A stretch of DNA of 64,000 bases from Anastrepha obliqua. Taxonomy: Eukaryota > Arthropoda > Insecta > Diptera > Tephritidae. A program made the position numbers and the translations under genes. The DNA is taken from assembly GCF_027943255.1 (NCBI RefSeq), contig NC_072895.1, forward strand, positions 22,728,001 through 22,792,000. Reading direction: 5' to 3'. Positions 22,941 through 35,080 of this stretch are shown one piece after another; the first letter of the stretch is position 1, and each line of letters starts with the position of its first letter. Below the pieces are notes generated by a model that was not told the origin of the DNA, did not search any database, and was given only the letters and a program-made list of their open reading frames with translations.

Positions 22941-24190
22941 TGGCCATGTTTGCCTAGCAATTTCGCAGGTGTTAACACTAATTCATCTTTGATTTGCAGA
23001 ACTGATTATTACGTCCTTAATGACAAACTTACAAGTTGACAAACTGCTGAAATTCATAAACAAAACTTCTAAAACTTTTTCTTTCTCCGCTTGGACAGTT
23101 TCCGGTCCTTTCAATTCTCTCTCTTAGACTTAAGAGCAATGCACAACATTACTTTAGTGCTTGGGAAGATTTCCTATTATCCACAATTCAATTCCATTCC
23201 TTTGCACTCCTTCTATTTAAATATGGTTATAGAGCTTTCGTTATTCCTTGCACCAGTTTGGATATCAAAAGACCATTTCAAATCTTCAATTTTACGCACC
23301 ACCTTAATATTAGTAGGCATGAATGTGCGTTCATCGACTTTACTGCTCTATTTATAGCTTTATACATTCTTAGATAAATTGTATTTTTATATATATTTTT
23401 TTATGTATGTCATTGCGCTCGAGTGGGTCACATATTGAGTCATAAATCAGTTCAAGAGTCGAACTAAATATATAAAAGGGGAATCCACCAAAACATATTC
23501 ACATACCAACACAAGTCCCGTAAAGTTCATATGACTGTAAATAGCTTTGTTCACAAGTTCCATCACCCTCCACCCTGTTTTTGGTTATACAATAAATAGA
23601 AAAGGACGTACCTATTGCGACCGGAGAATAATCAATTTGCAGCTGCTATAGCCGTATGCCCGAATAATATAATACCCAAATGCTATAACCATCGCTTCCA
23701 CTTCACAGTTATCTACTCCAATATTTATTTATCTATGAAATCGATATGAGCCACTGCAGGTCAGTAAAATTTCGAAGCATTAAACAAATATTTAGCAGGC
23801 GATGGAGTTTATAGGCAGTCAACCCTAAGCGAGGGCTAGCCGTAAATCAACTGTGCACACTGTTGGGCGTTTGATGTTCGATTTGATGTGCGTGTGAGTG
23901 TATTAATTGGGCCAATATGAATTTATCGGCAACATGTCCTGCATATTTGTAGATCTGCTAGATGTTGGTTTTAATTTACGTTTTTTGATGTTTTTGTTTG
24001 AGTGCGAAAGCAGAAAAGAAGGGAACTGCGTATGAAATAGGGAACAATTTTATTATAAACTAAAATATCGAGGTATATTTTCTATTTATTTTATTTTATT
24101 TTACTATTTTTTTCTTCACTGAACATTAAACTGGGGAATATTTTATAATAAACTAAAATTTCGAATTATACTTCCACTTTTTTTAATTTA
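22941..24190. other. Spacer, nothing recognised
   Basis: AT-rich unique-looking sequence. Open frames have no family motif. Confidence 0.5.
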
Positions 24191-24345
24191 ATTCATAAAA
24201 ATATCTGCCGTTCGGAGTCGGCTTGAAACTGTAAGCCCCTCCATTTGTGGAACAACATCAAGACGCACACCACAAATAGGAGGAGGAGCTCGGCCAAACA
24301 CCTAACAGAAGTAGAAGTGTACGCGCCAATTATTTATTTATTTTT
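24191..24345 (+). mobile_element. SINE 3' half
   Basis: It starts within ATAAAAATATCTGCCGTTCG, continues TCGGCTTGAAACTGTAAGCC, CATCAAGACGCACACCACAA, AGGAGGAGCTCGGCCAAACA, and ends GTACGCGCCAATTA followed by (TTTA)n at 24331-24345. This copy preserves the 3' end of the family best. Confidence 0.85.
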
Positions 24346-24528
24346 TTTATCCCTACAAATAATAATAATTATACTATGTTTTTTCTTCTTCAAAAATCAT
24401 ATGCACTTTTATTTATTTTTTATATATTTAGTTAAATATATTGAGTTTCATTATTTAGTAAATTTACTTAAAAATATCCATCTATTAAAGTGTTCTTAAT
24501 CCTTAAATGTCTAACGACGCCAATTATC

Positions 24529-24570
24529 TTAACCCTTTATCGCACATGAGCCCATATATGGTACTGCACT
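24529..24570. mobile_element. Possible piggyBac-like terminus fragment
   Basis: TTAACCCTTTATCGCACATG followed by AGCCCATATATGGTA resembles the left end of the complete TTAA element at 56379-56691 (CACGTTCCCTGTCCGCTGAG then CCACATATGGT). No right end was found, so it is probably a truncated relative. Confidence 0.4.
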
Positions 24571-24589
24571 TTTCAATCAATTATAATCG

Positions 24590-25440
24590 ACAGTTGGAAG
24601 GAGATAGATAAATTAGCTGATTTAGAGAAAACCCCCGCTACGACTCCCGATTTCATCTTGGAACCATTAATGAAGACAGAGGTGCAAGCTTCGTTGCAGA
24701 TTTTCCGCTGATCCAATCCTGCCTATTTGGAGAGATAACCCTAGCACGACGCACAAACTCTAGTTTGCGGATAGAAAGATTTGTTCGAAGTTCGGAGAAA
24801 TATGGCGTTAACTGCCCGAAAATCCTACCATGTCTCTTGAGAGATTGCCGTCAGAGGCCAACCGCCTTTAATCTGATTGCATTTTGAGCTGCGATGAAAA
24901 TAACGAGAAAGTTGATGAGAAGTAAATGGAAAACGACATTCAGGGCAGCACTGGGGCAAGTTTTACATGCTCCGGTGATGCCGATGCATGTAAACCTTTA
25001 CACCCTCCCAGTCTAATAATATTATAACCCGTCCTAAGAGCTTCCCACCAAACTAGGCCTCCGTATGATAAAATTGGCAAAACCACTGCGTTGGACATCC
25101 ACAGCACGACCTGTGGTCTGAGTTGCCATTTTTTTAGAACATAGCATCTGTATCTATACTAGCCTTCTTTACACAATTTTTAATGTGTAGCTTCCAATGG
25201 AGTTTGGAGTCAAGTATCACTCCAAGATACCTAACTTCCGATGAGAGCGGGAGAACGTGATTGTTTAATTTGTGGAGGTTTATATTTTCTGGTAAATAGC
25301 AGCAGCTGCGTTTTGTCAGAGTTGACTCGGAGGCCGCAAGTGGCAGCCCAGCGACTAAGTACAGTCAGTGACCTTTCCAAAATCTCAGCCTTTGGAATTG
25401 TAATGTGCATTAAAAAGGAAGCAAAGTACAAGGCGTTGAG
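24590..25440 (-). pseudogene. LINE RT C-terminal and RNase H junction fragment
   Basis: The minus strand has ILERSLTVLSRWAATCGLRV and NSDKTQLLLFTRKYKPP at about 25390-25290, the RT thumb of a jockey/LOA-type LINE. Degenerate linker runs toward 24590, ending near an RNase H entry. Bases 24590-24870 match 62800-63060 closely (both contain TAAATTGGC/TAAATTAGC ... CCTATTTGGAGAGAT-type blocks), so the two belong to one family. Confidence 0.75.
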
Positions 25441-26249
25441 GACAATTTCTTAGAAATTCATTTTATATTTCATGAGTGAAACATAACCAATCAATATATC
25501 CATACGAAACTATTAGAGTAAAAAATAATTGTACAGTTGATAAAGGAAAACAAACGAGAACAAAAAATTAATAGTGAGAGCTGTCTGCACTGTTAGAAAT
25601 ACGAGTAACTTCATTTAAACGATCGTGCAATGAGGAAATGAGCTTCTGGAGATGCGTAGCTTATATTTTTCCCAGTTCTTCCACAATTGTTTTTTTTAAT
25701 CAATCAGCCGTTCAAATTCAAGAGTCAGTTGGGACGCGTGAATTGCAGCATCATCTTACTAAAATATCCAATTTCGCCCGAAAATAGTTTTGTGTGTCTT
25801 TCCAATACTTCATCTTTCCATCTTGCCGTCCAAGTTGAATTTTTTCTCATCACTAAAAATGGCGTCAAGCCACTCTTCCGACCAAGACTAATATTTGTAA
25901 GCGGTTTTGTAATTTGCAGGTTTATGGATTTTTTTTCGTATTAAGTTTTTTAGAAATTATTTACACGAAAGTGTTAGTATTTTAGGAGATACACTATACA
26001 TTCTGAAAATTTTCACTTTAATACCCAAAAATTTTACATTCCAGCACTCATTTCAAGCCATCTAAAAAATACATGAATATAAGAAAATGTAGGACTCAGA
26101 CCTGAAATATCTATGCATTGTATAGACAAGTAATAAATACATGGTATTATCAAAAATTGTCCTGGGTCGGAATTTTTTATAACGAAAACTCTATTTCATT
26201 AAATTTTGCGTAAATACACTTTTCGACTTTACTATTAACATTTGCCCAG
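25441..26249. other. Spacer, nothing recognised
   Basis: AT-rich, no family motif. Confidence 0.4.
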
Positions 26250-28370
26250 GGAGCTTAAAAGTAGGCAGTGAAATTTTTCATGATATGCAATTGCCTTCTA
26301 TTTGCAGTGTTATCACTTTCATACCATTTAATTTTTTTTTAATAGAAGCCTACCTTATTTTTTAATAGGTGGCTCTCCATACAAAAATATGTTTATATCA
26401 GCACTTTCTCAAACATATTTTTAAATTTTTTTTCTGTATATAATTATATATCTTTTTTAGACGGGTGGCAACCATGTTCAAAATTAGTATGTACAAATGT
26501 GTTCTTAAACAGACTTCGTTTCAAATTCATTTTGTAATATTTTAATTAACTTACCTATTTAAGGGGGTAGTATGGTATTTTTTTTTTTTTCATTGTTTTT
26601 TTTTTTTTTTAATTATTCTATAAGATCTTAAGATTATTGTGTGAAAGTTTGAAGTGCATTGGAGTAAAATTGAAAAAGACACAAAGGATTAAGTATCTAC
26701 CTCTCCAACCGGATTTCACGCTGCCGAAATCTTTAAACGCGTTTTTCTCACACTTGCCTTTTTTACGGTCGGTGTCCACTGTAGATTCATATCTACTGCA
26801 CCGATTCTTTTCAAATTTGGTTTTTTTGTTTCTTTACTTTATTCACGAGGTAATGACGTCGAGTTTTTTTTTTTTAAATTTTGTCATATTTTAAAACAAC
26901 AAAGTTTTCAAGTTTTTTTAATGAAAAATCGGTGTTTTGACTTCAAAGCGCTTTAAAAAATTAAAAAAAAAAAAAAGAAAAAAAATCGACGTTGTTACCT
27001 GCGAAACTTTATTAGCTGATGAAATCAATTTGGTTTTTTGATTTTAGTTGATCCAGTAATGAGTTCTGAGGGACACCGCAATAAAACTTTTTTATGAGAC
27101 GTCCGCGAAGATTCGCTGCCACCAACTCATTTCTTCATAAAAATCAATGAAAATTTCACACAATATTCTTTAAATATGACTTTATAATGAAGTAATTTTA
27201 AAATTTTGAATAAATCAACTGTGTCGACAAAAAATTTCGAAAAATAGGCTTGTTTTACACCGAATTAACCATACTACCCCCTTAATTCATTTAAATTTTT
27301 TATTAGAAAGCCACACTTCTATTTTATGGGTGGCACCCCTATACAAAAATATGCTTTTATAATTACTTTCTCAAAAATCCTTTTTTTGTTTGATAAATTT
27401 TCCAATATTAGTTTTAAGTTTTCCACAGTTGCAAATAAATTTCGTTCGAGTAGTTGGCAACCCTTTTGAAAATATTTTTGCATTAATTAAATACCTTTTG
27501 CATGATTTTAATATTGTAATATTTTATATATTTCATTTCGTTCTTTATTACTTCCTGCATAGCAGGCCAGTTTTACTGGTGGCAACTCTACCCATACAAA
27601 AATACGCTTACATAAGGACTTTCTCAAACATCTTCTTTTGTTTGGGAAATCATGCAATATTATTTTAAATAAATCTTGTTTTTGAGTAGTTGGCAACCCT
27701 ATTGAAAATATTTTTGCATTAATTAAATATTTCATTTTAGTATTTTACTCTGCAGAGCAGGCAACTCTACATAGCAGGCAACTGTTTTATTTTACTGGTG
27801 GCAGCTCTATCCATACAAAAATACGCGTATGTAAGGTTTTCTCAAACATCCTTTTTTTGTTTGAGAAATCTTGCAATATTAGTTTTTTAGGCTTTTCACG
27901 TTTTTAAATAAATTCCATTTTTGAGTAGTTGGCAGCCCTATTGAAATTGCTTTAAAGTTAAGTAAGTATTTTTGTATGATTTTTTTATTTTAGTATTTAA
28001 CTCATTTTATTTCGTTCATTATTATTATCTAATATACATAGCAGGCAACTTTTTTATTTTACTGTTGGCAACTCTATCCAGAATACTTTTTTTTTCAAAT
28101 TACAATTTTGTAAGCCACTTTTAGTTTCATACAAACCTTTAGATATTTTATGTCGTTTAACATATTTATTATAAATTTATGTGTTTATACAAATTTCTCA
28201 TTTTAGATAGGTGGCAATCTACCTCAAAATATTAGTGAATGGAAGTATTTTTATATACCTCTCGCGTGATGCAAATATTTTATTATTTCATTTTGCTTAT
28301 TATAAATTTAATTAAATTTCAATATTTAGATAGCTAGCAACCCTACTAAAATATTTTTCAGTTTACAAGT
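26250..28370. repeat. Degenerate tandem array with GGCAAC motif, period ~220-260 bp
   Basis: Recurring blocks are CCATACAAAAATACGC (26384, 27341, 27593, 27812), CTTTCTCAAACATC, TTTGTTTGAGAAATC, TTTTGAGTAGTTGGCAACCC, and TATTTTTGCATTAATTAAAT. Two GGCAAC-type motifs occur per unit, suggesting a basic unit near 115-125 bp that duplicated. About five to six units are recognisable if the inserted element at 26563-27281 is removed. No coding capacity. Confidence 0.75.
26563..27281. mobile_element. piggyBac-like non-autonomous element, 719 bp
   Basis: TTAA (26559-26562) is followed by GGGGGTAGTATGGT, and ACCATACTACCCCC (27268-27281) is followed by TTAA. The 14 bp terminal inverted repeats are perfect, and the TTAA duplication is the hallmark of piggyBac insertion. 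The body is AT-rich with long T and A runs and no transposase. It sits inside the GGCAAC array. Confidence 0.85.
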
Positions 28371-29510
28371 ATTCGTCAGGGTCTTATTGTTCTTGTGTAT
28401 CAATGAATTCTTCAGATTCACCGTTTCCTACTAGTCAGTGCAAGACCATCCTTAGCACTCAGATAACGCGGTATGAGTTTCTTCACAACCTTTTCACTAA
28501 TTCCATAAATGCATAGCGACAGGCACTCATAAAAAATTTAATATTTTCACTCACTTCTAATTCATTACGAATACGGAGAAGCAAAGAAATAAAAGGTAAA
28601 CTTTTCTGCCTAGTTATAAGTTTTTGATGAACTTCCAATTGAGAAACACCGATAATGATGTGCTTTTGATTGGGTGAAAGTAATCATCCACCTGCTAAGT
28701 GGTGATGTAAGAAAGAACTTTTTGCGCTAAGTAAACCTTTTATTATTTCTATTTATAAAACTTACAATGAAATTTTTAATTAACGAGCCGCCAACAGTTC
28801 AAATGAAGGGATGCACCAGTGGTAGCAAAATGGTGAGTGTCGGCCACACATTGCACTTAATGAAATTCAATATTGACACTTTAATTGACTAGCGCCACTT
28901 TACCGAGGTTTATTCTTTTGCCGCAGCTTTCGTTTTTTCTACCATTTTCATCATCCTTCTTATACGGCGTTCGTTATCCTGCAAACAACTGGGGTCAATA
29001 TTTGTTTTTGGTTAGTTGCCGTTTTCGTGCTGAAATGGTGATATGGGAACGGAAAAAGGCTGAAAATGAAAATTGTGTTCAGACGTAATCATGTCTCGAA
29101 AAGTGTTTTAAAAGGGACTGGTAATGTACATTTTCGGTTGCTAATGTAAAATGCAGAAAACAAGTAAAGAATTCAAGTAACAAGGCTTGTATGTGTAAAG
29201 GATAAGTAAATAAAAAAAAAACAAATTTTAAAACAAATAAAGTAAATAAATTATACAACAGATATATAAAATTGGAGCTGCTTTTTTCGAGTTTTCTTTC
29301 TCGACTAGAAACCGCTTCTGTTGACAATCAATTCGACAGGCGACAGCTTGTTTGAACTCAATATCTCTTCCCTTTTCTTCACGAATACGTGGAAGCCCCT
29401 GCGGCAGGGTAGGGATAGTTGGGACATTTTGAAATTTCTTAAACAGAATTTCAAATGAACATTTTTGTATGCCGATGGCTTAATGCATTCTATGTATGCC
29501 GATGGCTTAA
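28371..29510. other. Spacer, with a 27 bp tandem duplication at its right end
   Basis: There is no gene. At 29467-29513 GTATGCCGATGGCTTAATGC is repeated with a 27 base period (1.8 copies), next to a SINE. Confidence 0.5.
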
Positions 29511-29699
29511 TGCAGATATTTTTTATGAGCAACATTTTCATGGTAGAAATACACTCGGAGGTTTGCCGTTGTCTACCGAGGAGGGACCGCCATTAAAAAC
29601 AATTTTTGTATCATTTTGCTGTTTCATGCTCGGTGATTCGAATCTGTGCACTTCCGTATAGTAGTCACGCACCAACCGACTCGGTTATGACGACCGCCA
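29511..29699 (-). mobile_element. SINE 5' two-thirds
   Basis: The minus strand reads GGCGGTCGTCATAACCGAGT, GGTTGGTGCGTGACTAC, GATTCGAATCACCGAGCATG, CGGTCCCTCCTCGGTAGACA, and GTATTTCTACCATGAAAAT, ending near the ATATCTGC region. Confidence 0.85.
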
Positions 29700-30056
29700 T
29701 TTTATAGTTCAATAAATTTTAGTGGAAATTTGCTGTGGCTTAAAATTTTCGTTAATTTTTTCGTAATTTTTCATCTTGATAGTGTGATGCATTTTTTCCA
29801 TGCACCGAATGGATAGTAAAATAATTATTAAAAAGGATGATTAATTTCTACATGTTTGGCGAGACATTCTATAACTAGCAAGGGTTTCTCGGATCCTCGA
29901 AAACGTATTTTTCTCCAAATTATGCTTTCGGAGTCGTTAACTCAAGGACCACTTAATGGATTTGAGTAAAATTTATGCAGCCTATGGAAAGTATGGAAAA
30001 TTAGCAGTCGTTGCAAATATTTTTGCTTTAATTGAAAAGTTTTATTTCTAATAATA

Positions 30057-30565
30057 AATTTTTTTTTTTTTTTTTTTTTTTTATACCCTTTATTATTGTT
30101 TCTATTTCAACTTAAAATATTTACAATTTTTCTTTCTTTTTGGGTTTCAACAGTATTTAGAAGCCAATACCACTATATACATTTATCTAAGAAAAAAAAA
30201 AAAAAAAAATTAACTCTATATTTAATTAATTCAATTATTTAATGAATAAATATATTCATAAAATTGTGACACCATTTACATGCAGGTCAGTTGGTCGTTT
30301 GCGCTTAAGTCTCCTCGTTTCGGTTTCCTCTTTTAATGGAAGTTGCCGAATTTCCCTGTTAGAATGTTCTAGTAGTCGGTTTGTGTGTCTTAAGCTGTTG
30401 TTGCGTATTTCTTCATGGACTGTTTTTACTTTAAGTTCTCGATGGATGTTATCATTTAGTATATACCACTCTGCTTTTGATATTATACGGAGTATCTTAT
30501 TTTGCGTTTGTTGTATAATTTTTATATTTGTTCTGCTGGCAGTTCTGCTGGCAATAATAAATTAA
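30057..30565 (-). mobile_element. jockey-type LINE, 5'-truncated, with poly(A) tail
   Basis: Minus-strand translation is uninterrupted over about 100 codons from about 30555 to the stop at 30256: TNIKIIQQTQNKILRIISKA, EWYILNDNIHRELKVKTVHE, EIRNNSLRHTNRLLEH and a basic end RRLKRKRPTDLHVNGVTIL. This is the conserved C-terminus of jockey-clade polymerases. A 3' UTR of about 175 bp leads to a poly(A) tail, seen as about 24 T at 30058-30081. GCCAGCAGAAC is duplicated near 30540-30553. The intact frame and long tail suggest a recent insertion. Confidence 0.85.
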
Positions 30566-30589
30566 GGGTTACAAAATTCAGGTCTTAGG

Positions 30590-31430
30590 TCTTCGGTACG
30601 ACTAAACCTATTAAGCCTCACGTGTCCGTTGTGATACCACTGTGCGACACGAGCACCTCATTTATTTATCTACGTGAAACTATTTTGTGGCTCATTCCAA
30701 CACTAGACACTTCCGTAAGAGATTTGGAAAAGTATGTGCCTAGAAAGCCTGCCCTGGTTTTAGCTAAGGCTGGACAATGGCTACGGAAGTGCTCAACTGT
30801 TTCTCCCTAATTTCAAGGAATGTCTGCCAAACGGCCAGTGACTGGTTATACAAGTCATGACCTTCGAGATATCCTCTCTTGAATGGCTAAGCACTTCCTC
30901 AGTCTATTTCTTATTTATTTGCGACAAGTTGGTACGCATGTGACTTCATCTCTCCATGCCCTATTGACCTCTTGGTTAATGATGTTTTTAATTATTTGCT
31001 TGTTCGTGGCCGTAGGTATCCCAATGGTACTTCTATCTCTAAGCAGGTGAAGAGTAGTACTTTCCTGGCTAGCTTAATGGTTTTACAATTTCCCTCATTG
31101 TTTCTGTACCCCGCAACCCAAATAAGGCTGACCGTGAATACGACACTAATATCATTTAGAGCTGCTCGGCATTCCTGTGCAAACTTAGATTTTAGTAGGC
31201 GGTTCCATTGATTTAATGAATGCCTGGCTATCCTGGAATATATTTAATGTTGTTTTTGTTAAGGCATGCGTATTTACATACGCAACCACTTCTTTCATAG
31301 CTAAAACTTCTGCACACGGTGCAGTGGTCTGATAGTCGATAGGATAGTTCAAGTCTTAATTCTTTCGAAAATACTCCATAACCAACCTTATCGTCTGGCT
31401 TCTCCATGGTCTTGGTATTTACCACTCTGA
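30590..31430 (-). pseudogene. LINE RNase H and C-terminal fragment
   Basis: The minus strand contains FTVSLIWVAGYRNNEGN (31136-31086), a decayed RNase H motif where PGH became AGY. KLARKVLLFTCLEIEVPLGY follows, as in the D/E-rich part of I/LOA-type RNase H. Stops interrupt the rest. Confidence 0.7.
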
Positions 31431-32988
31431 CGGTATGCTCTTGAAGAGTTTGTCGAAGATGAGTCTAGGAATAGAGTAGTCCATTTATGCAACGTTGAGA
31501 ATTTCGATATGAAGTTAGTTGCAATGACTTATCTTCGGTATTTATATAATTTTTTTTAATTTTTCGGATGAAATATACTTGAAACAAAATTTTTTTTGGC
31601 AAAATGCTTTCTTTATGCTTTTTTTTATAAAATTTTGTTTTGTTAACATTATTTTTGTAAAATTTGTTTTGTTCAAATTTGTTTTGTTAAATTTGTTTGG
31701 AATTTTTTTTTTTTATAAACACCTTCTTTCAGAAGTTTTTCTAACTATTTTTCATTAATACCTGAAATTATGCTCAGTAAGCGCTGTAAATTTTATAAAG
31801 GGATCTCCATACGTTCTCGAGTTATATCCAAATACTTACAGCGTGCAAGTAAAATACGGCGTACGGGTATCTGCTTAGCAATGTACGTACGTACGTAGCA
31901 ATAGATTTGTATTGCATTTGTATATAATATAATATATGTGAATGTATGCTAGCGCTTTGATAAATGAGTACTTTCCACTCCCTCGTTGTACGTATTAGAA
32001 TATGACTTGAAAAAATGATGGGATTCCCACTATGAAAATGCTTCAAATTTGACCGATTATGGCTTGCAAAACAGATTAGCGATGTTTGCGCAACCTCTTA
32101 CAACCCGATTAAGCACCAACAGACGATTTTATACTCTCAAAACTGAAAGCCTCTCTCAAACTACACAACTAGCAGACCTTCGTGCCGCCAAAGAAGCATA
32201 CTTGCGTTAAAGACTTTAAGGACCTTCTGAAATTCGTTTACCAGTCAGTCGCTGGCTGAAGTGTGTCGACGCTTAAAGAATGCACGCCGATAAGTTTTTA
32301 GGTTTTGTGGCAATATGTGAAATAAATGTGTACAATTTTCCATAAATATTTCCCCATTCTGTTTGTGCAAACCCTTTACGATTCTTTTAAAAACACGAAT
32401 ATAACGACGTGACTTCATTTAAAGCGTGCACTGGATATACTTATAAAAAAGTAACTGCGTCCGAACTTAAATACTTTATTAAGTATTTGCTCACTTTTTG
32501 CTGCATAACTGCGTATATTAAGATTTATTCATTCTTTTCCTGCTTCGTATCGTTCAAGGGTACTTGCGCTGTGTTGCCTCTTTTCATTCTTCTTAAATGG
32601 GATTAGAAATAATGCGGCTGCTGCTGGTAGTTGTGCTACTTGTTAACGCAATAAATGTCAATAAAAACAAGATATAATTCAACAAAGAGGCAGTCGTTTG
32701 TAGCTACTTATTCTTATGCGATTTTTTGTATTCCTATTCTCCGGACCAGGCAATCATTTTTTCCTATTACAAATGCTTATTTTCTTAACGTTGTTTTTTC
32801 ATAGAATCAGATTAATATGTAGAAATATTTGTGTGTACTCGTGTAAATGTAGGTATGTAGCTCCGATGACTGGGCTCGGTACTCTGAAAGTTTCTATAGA
32901 ATTGGCTGGAATACAGGTATAAGGCCTGGCCAATGAATGTTCTTAACTTTTATATAGATTGATGTGAATTAATACTATAGGTATAGAG
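31431..32988. other. Spacer, nothing recognised
   Basis: T-rich runs at 31540-31720 and a short (ACGT)n tract at 31884-31897. No gene seen. Confidence 0.5.
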
Positions 32989-33062
32989 GATGCCGTCGCG
33001 GCCGAATGAGTTGCTGCGTGACTATCATTCGGAAGTGGCCAAGTTCGAAACGCCGATCACGT
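32989..33062 (+). mobile_element. SINE tRNA-like head only
   Basis: GGATGCCGTCGCGGCCGAAT, GAGTTGCTGCGTGACTATCA, TTCGGAAGTGG and a B-box-like AAGTTCGAAACG. It lacks the family body. It is more likely a truncated SINE than a tRNA gene because no acceptor stem closes. Confidence 0.6.
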
Positions 33063-33259
33063 AACAATAGTTCATAGAAGAAATTTTTTTTAATCGATCG
33101 GACGATGCTCAGTAAATAATGTCAAACGTCCAAATTGTTGTTTATTTTTTGTCCGATTGAATTTCTTTTTAAAAATGGTATCCTGTCGCTGGCACTTGGA
33201 ATACTTCTTGTTATTGTTAATGCAACATGTTATTGTTGTTATTTTTTAAATTTTATTTT

Positions 33260-33690
33260 TTTGCTTTATGGGATATGGTTGATTATCGAGACAAGAGTGC
33301 ATTGATCAACTTGCTTCGACTATTGACATTTCGACCCGTAGCCACTGTGAAAGGTTGGTACAACGATTTCTAATGTGAACGTTGATTCCTACGGGATGAA
33401 TTTCGTGAAGGCCGTCCGAAAGCGGTTTTTGTGCCAGAAATAATCGATACTGCGTTTCAATCGATAACGCCCGATCGTCATGTGACATATCGTGAGATAG
33501 AGGCATTATTGGGCAATAATGGGTACCAGCATTCATTTACTCAATATTTCATGAACATTTGGTCGTCAGGAAGATTTGTTCTCGTTAGATATCGCATAAT
33601 GTGACAACTGCCCAAAAAGCAACTCGTGTCGATTGGTGTCAAGAAATGTTGAAGAAATACAGCGACAGATTTTCAAAGCTCACAGGTGGA
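33260..33690 (+). pseudogene. mariner transposase N-terminal fragment
   Basis: Translated blocks VKGWYNDF, RRFLRDEFREGRPKAVF, IIDTAFQSITPDRHVTYREI and EALLG are the DNA-binding domain of a mariner transposase. A decayed LVSIGVKKC-type stretch follows. The catalytic region is missing. Confidence 0.75.
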
Positions 33691-33847
33691 CATTGTAACA
33701 GGTGGATAATCTTGCATCTATGCATGTGAGCTGAAATAAAACCAGCAATCGGCGGCACGCGTGTTCCAAGTTGAGTCTTATCCAACAAAAGTTGTTCGCG
33801 GAAGAAGCATCTCAAAGCAAATGGTTATCCGAGTTTTTGATAAATCT

Positions 33848-33990
33848 TTTTTTTTTGTCGAGACAACTAACAATTACAGCACCCAGACTACATGCAGCCC
33901 AATTTACTGCACTCGGATTCCTTTTAATTTTCTTTAAATCTACCCGATCTTCGAAGAAATGTGAGTAGATTTTGTGGGGCCAAGATATTG
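33848..33990 (-). mobile_element. 3' end of the RNase H LINE family
   Basis: It matches the 3' part of 17150-18430 on the same strand: TGCACTCGGATTCC, TTTTAATTTT, AAATCTACCCGATCTTCGAA and GAAATGTGAGTAGATTTTGT against the same order at 17170-17240. A run of T at 33848-33856 is the poly(A) tail. It is 5'-truncated to about 140 bp. Confidence 0.75.
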
Positions 33991-34529
33991 CGAAAAATCT
34001 ACTCATGTCGTAATTGCTCCATTAGAAAAACTTAAAACAGTCAATTCCAAGTGGTACACAACCATTTGTTTGCCAGAACTTTTCTTAGAATTAAGGAAAA
34101 CTAATCGGCGAAGAGGAATCATTTTTCACAAGGAAGGCATTAATTAGTAAAATCTTGCACTGCTCAGTCTAATGAACGGAGAATATATAGTCAAAATCAT
34201 TAAATTCCCTCATTAAATCCCCAAAGCGTTGGCATGACTATTGGGCGTCTGCATCCCCATCTGAATGATGCAATAATTATATTTTTATTTAAAAACCAAT
34301 AACATATTTTAAATTTTTTCGGATAAAGAAGAATAATTGAGAAATAATCATAGATTTTTCGAGCTCCTATAAATTTTAATTTTTCTGAAATTCAAAAAAT
34401 ATTGGGAATTGTTTATTTAAAAAACGCGCATTACACATACTATGCTAAAATTTTTTTTGCTGTTGGAATCACGGTGTCCCAGAGTTTGAGCGAGATCTGT
34501 CAATTTAATTATATCAGTCAACCGCAGGT

Positions 34530-35080
34530 GTGCTCTGCGATTTTCACTATAAATAAAATATCGAACTAAGAATTTGTCTTAAATTGTTTGTTTTGAACGA
34601 GATTTCGTATGCCGAATCATTAAAAATGTTGCAGAAAGGCGAGTGTGCTTTATCAAAAACACGGGTCTGCAAGTGGTAAAGCTTTTGCAGATGACCGAGA
34701 AGTCGTGGAGATTGGTCCCGATCAGGTCGCCCATCAACGTCTTCAACGGATGAAAACGTCAAATGACGACAAATTCAAGGAAATGGTGCTGGAAAACCGT
34801 CACTTAAGTTTGAGTAAGGTAGCTCGTGACCTTCGCGTGTCTCACGAATCAGTTCGCAAAATTTCGCACCATCAATTGGGCATAAGACGTGTGGCTGCTC
34901 AACTCGTTCCAAGATAGTTGAATTTCTTTCAAAAAATTCATCGCAAGAAGGTGGTTGAAGACATGCTTGAGCAAGTAAATTCGGACCCAACGTTTACCCA
35001 GCGCGCCATAACTTGCCAACCAGTCAACAGGTGGCTGAGTGGCGCTATCTAACGGGTACACCCTCGTTTGGCACCTAATC
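34530..35080 (+). pseudogene. mariner (irritans-like) transposase relic
   Basis: In several frames: FVLNEISYAESLKMLQKGE, CALSKTRVCKW, SRSGRPSTSSTDENVK, then KFKEMVLENRHLSLSKVARD and LRVSHESVRKISHHQLGIRR, VAAQLVP, and LNFFQKIHRKKVVEDMLEQV with NSDPTF. This is the full DNA-binding half of an irritans-type mariner. The sequence stops before the first catalytic Asp and continues in unrelated or decayed DNA. Frameshifts and stops make it non-functional. Confidence 0.85.

Noticed and set aside
30242..30565. Plus-strand open frame of 107 codons with hydrophobic segments
   Set aside because: It is the antisense shadow of the jockey C-terminal frame on the minus strand.
32989..33062. tRNA gene
   Set aside because: A- and B-box-like motifs belong to the SINE head; there is no closed acceptor stem or anticodon arm I can support.
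33848..33990. Separate gene on the minus strand
   Set aside because: Matches the 3' end of the LINE at 17150-18430 with a poly(A) tail; a truncated retroelement.
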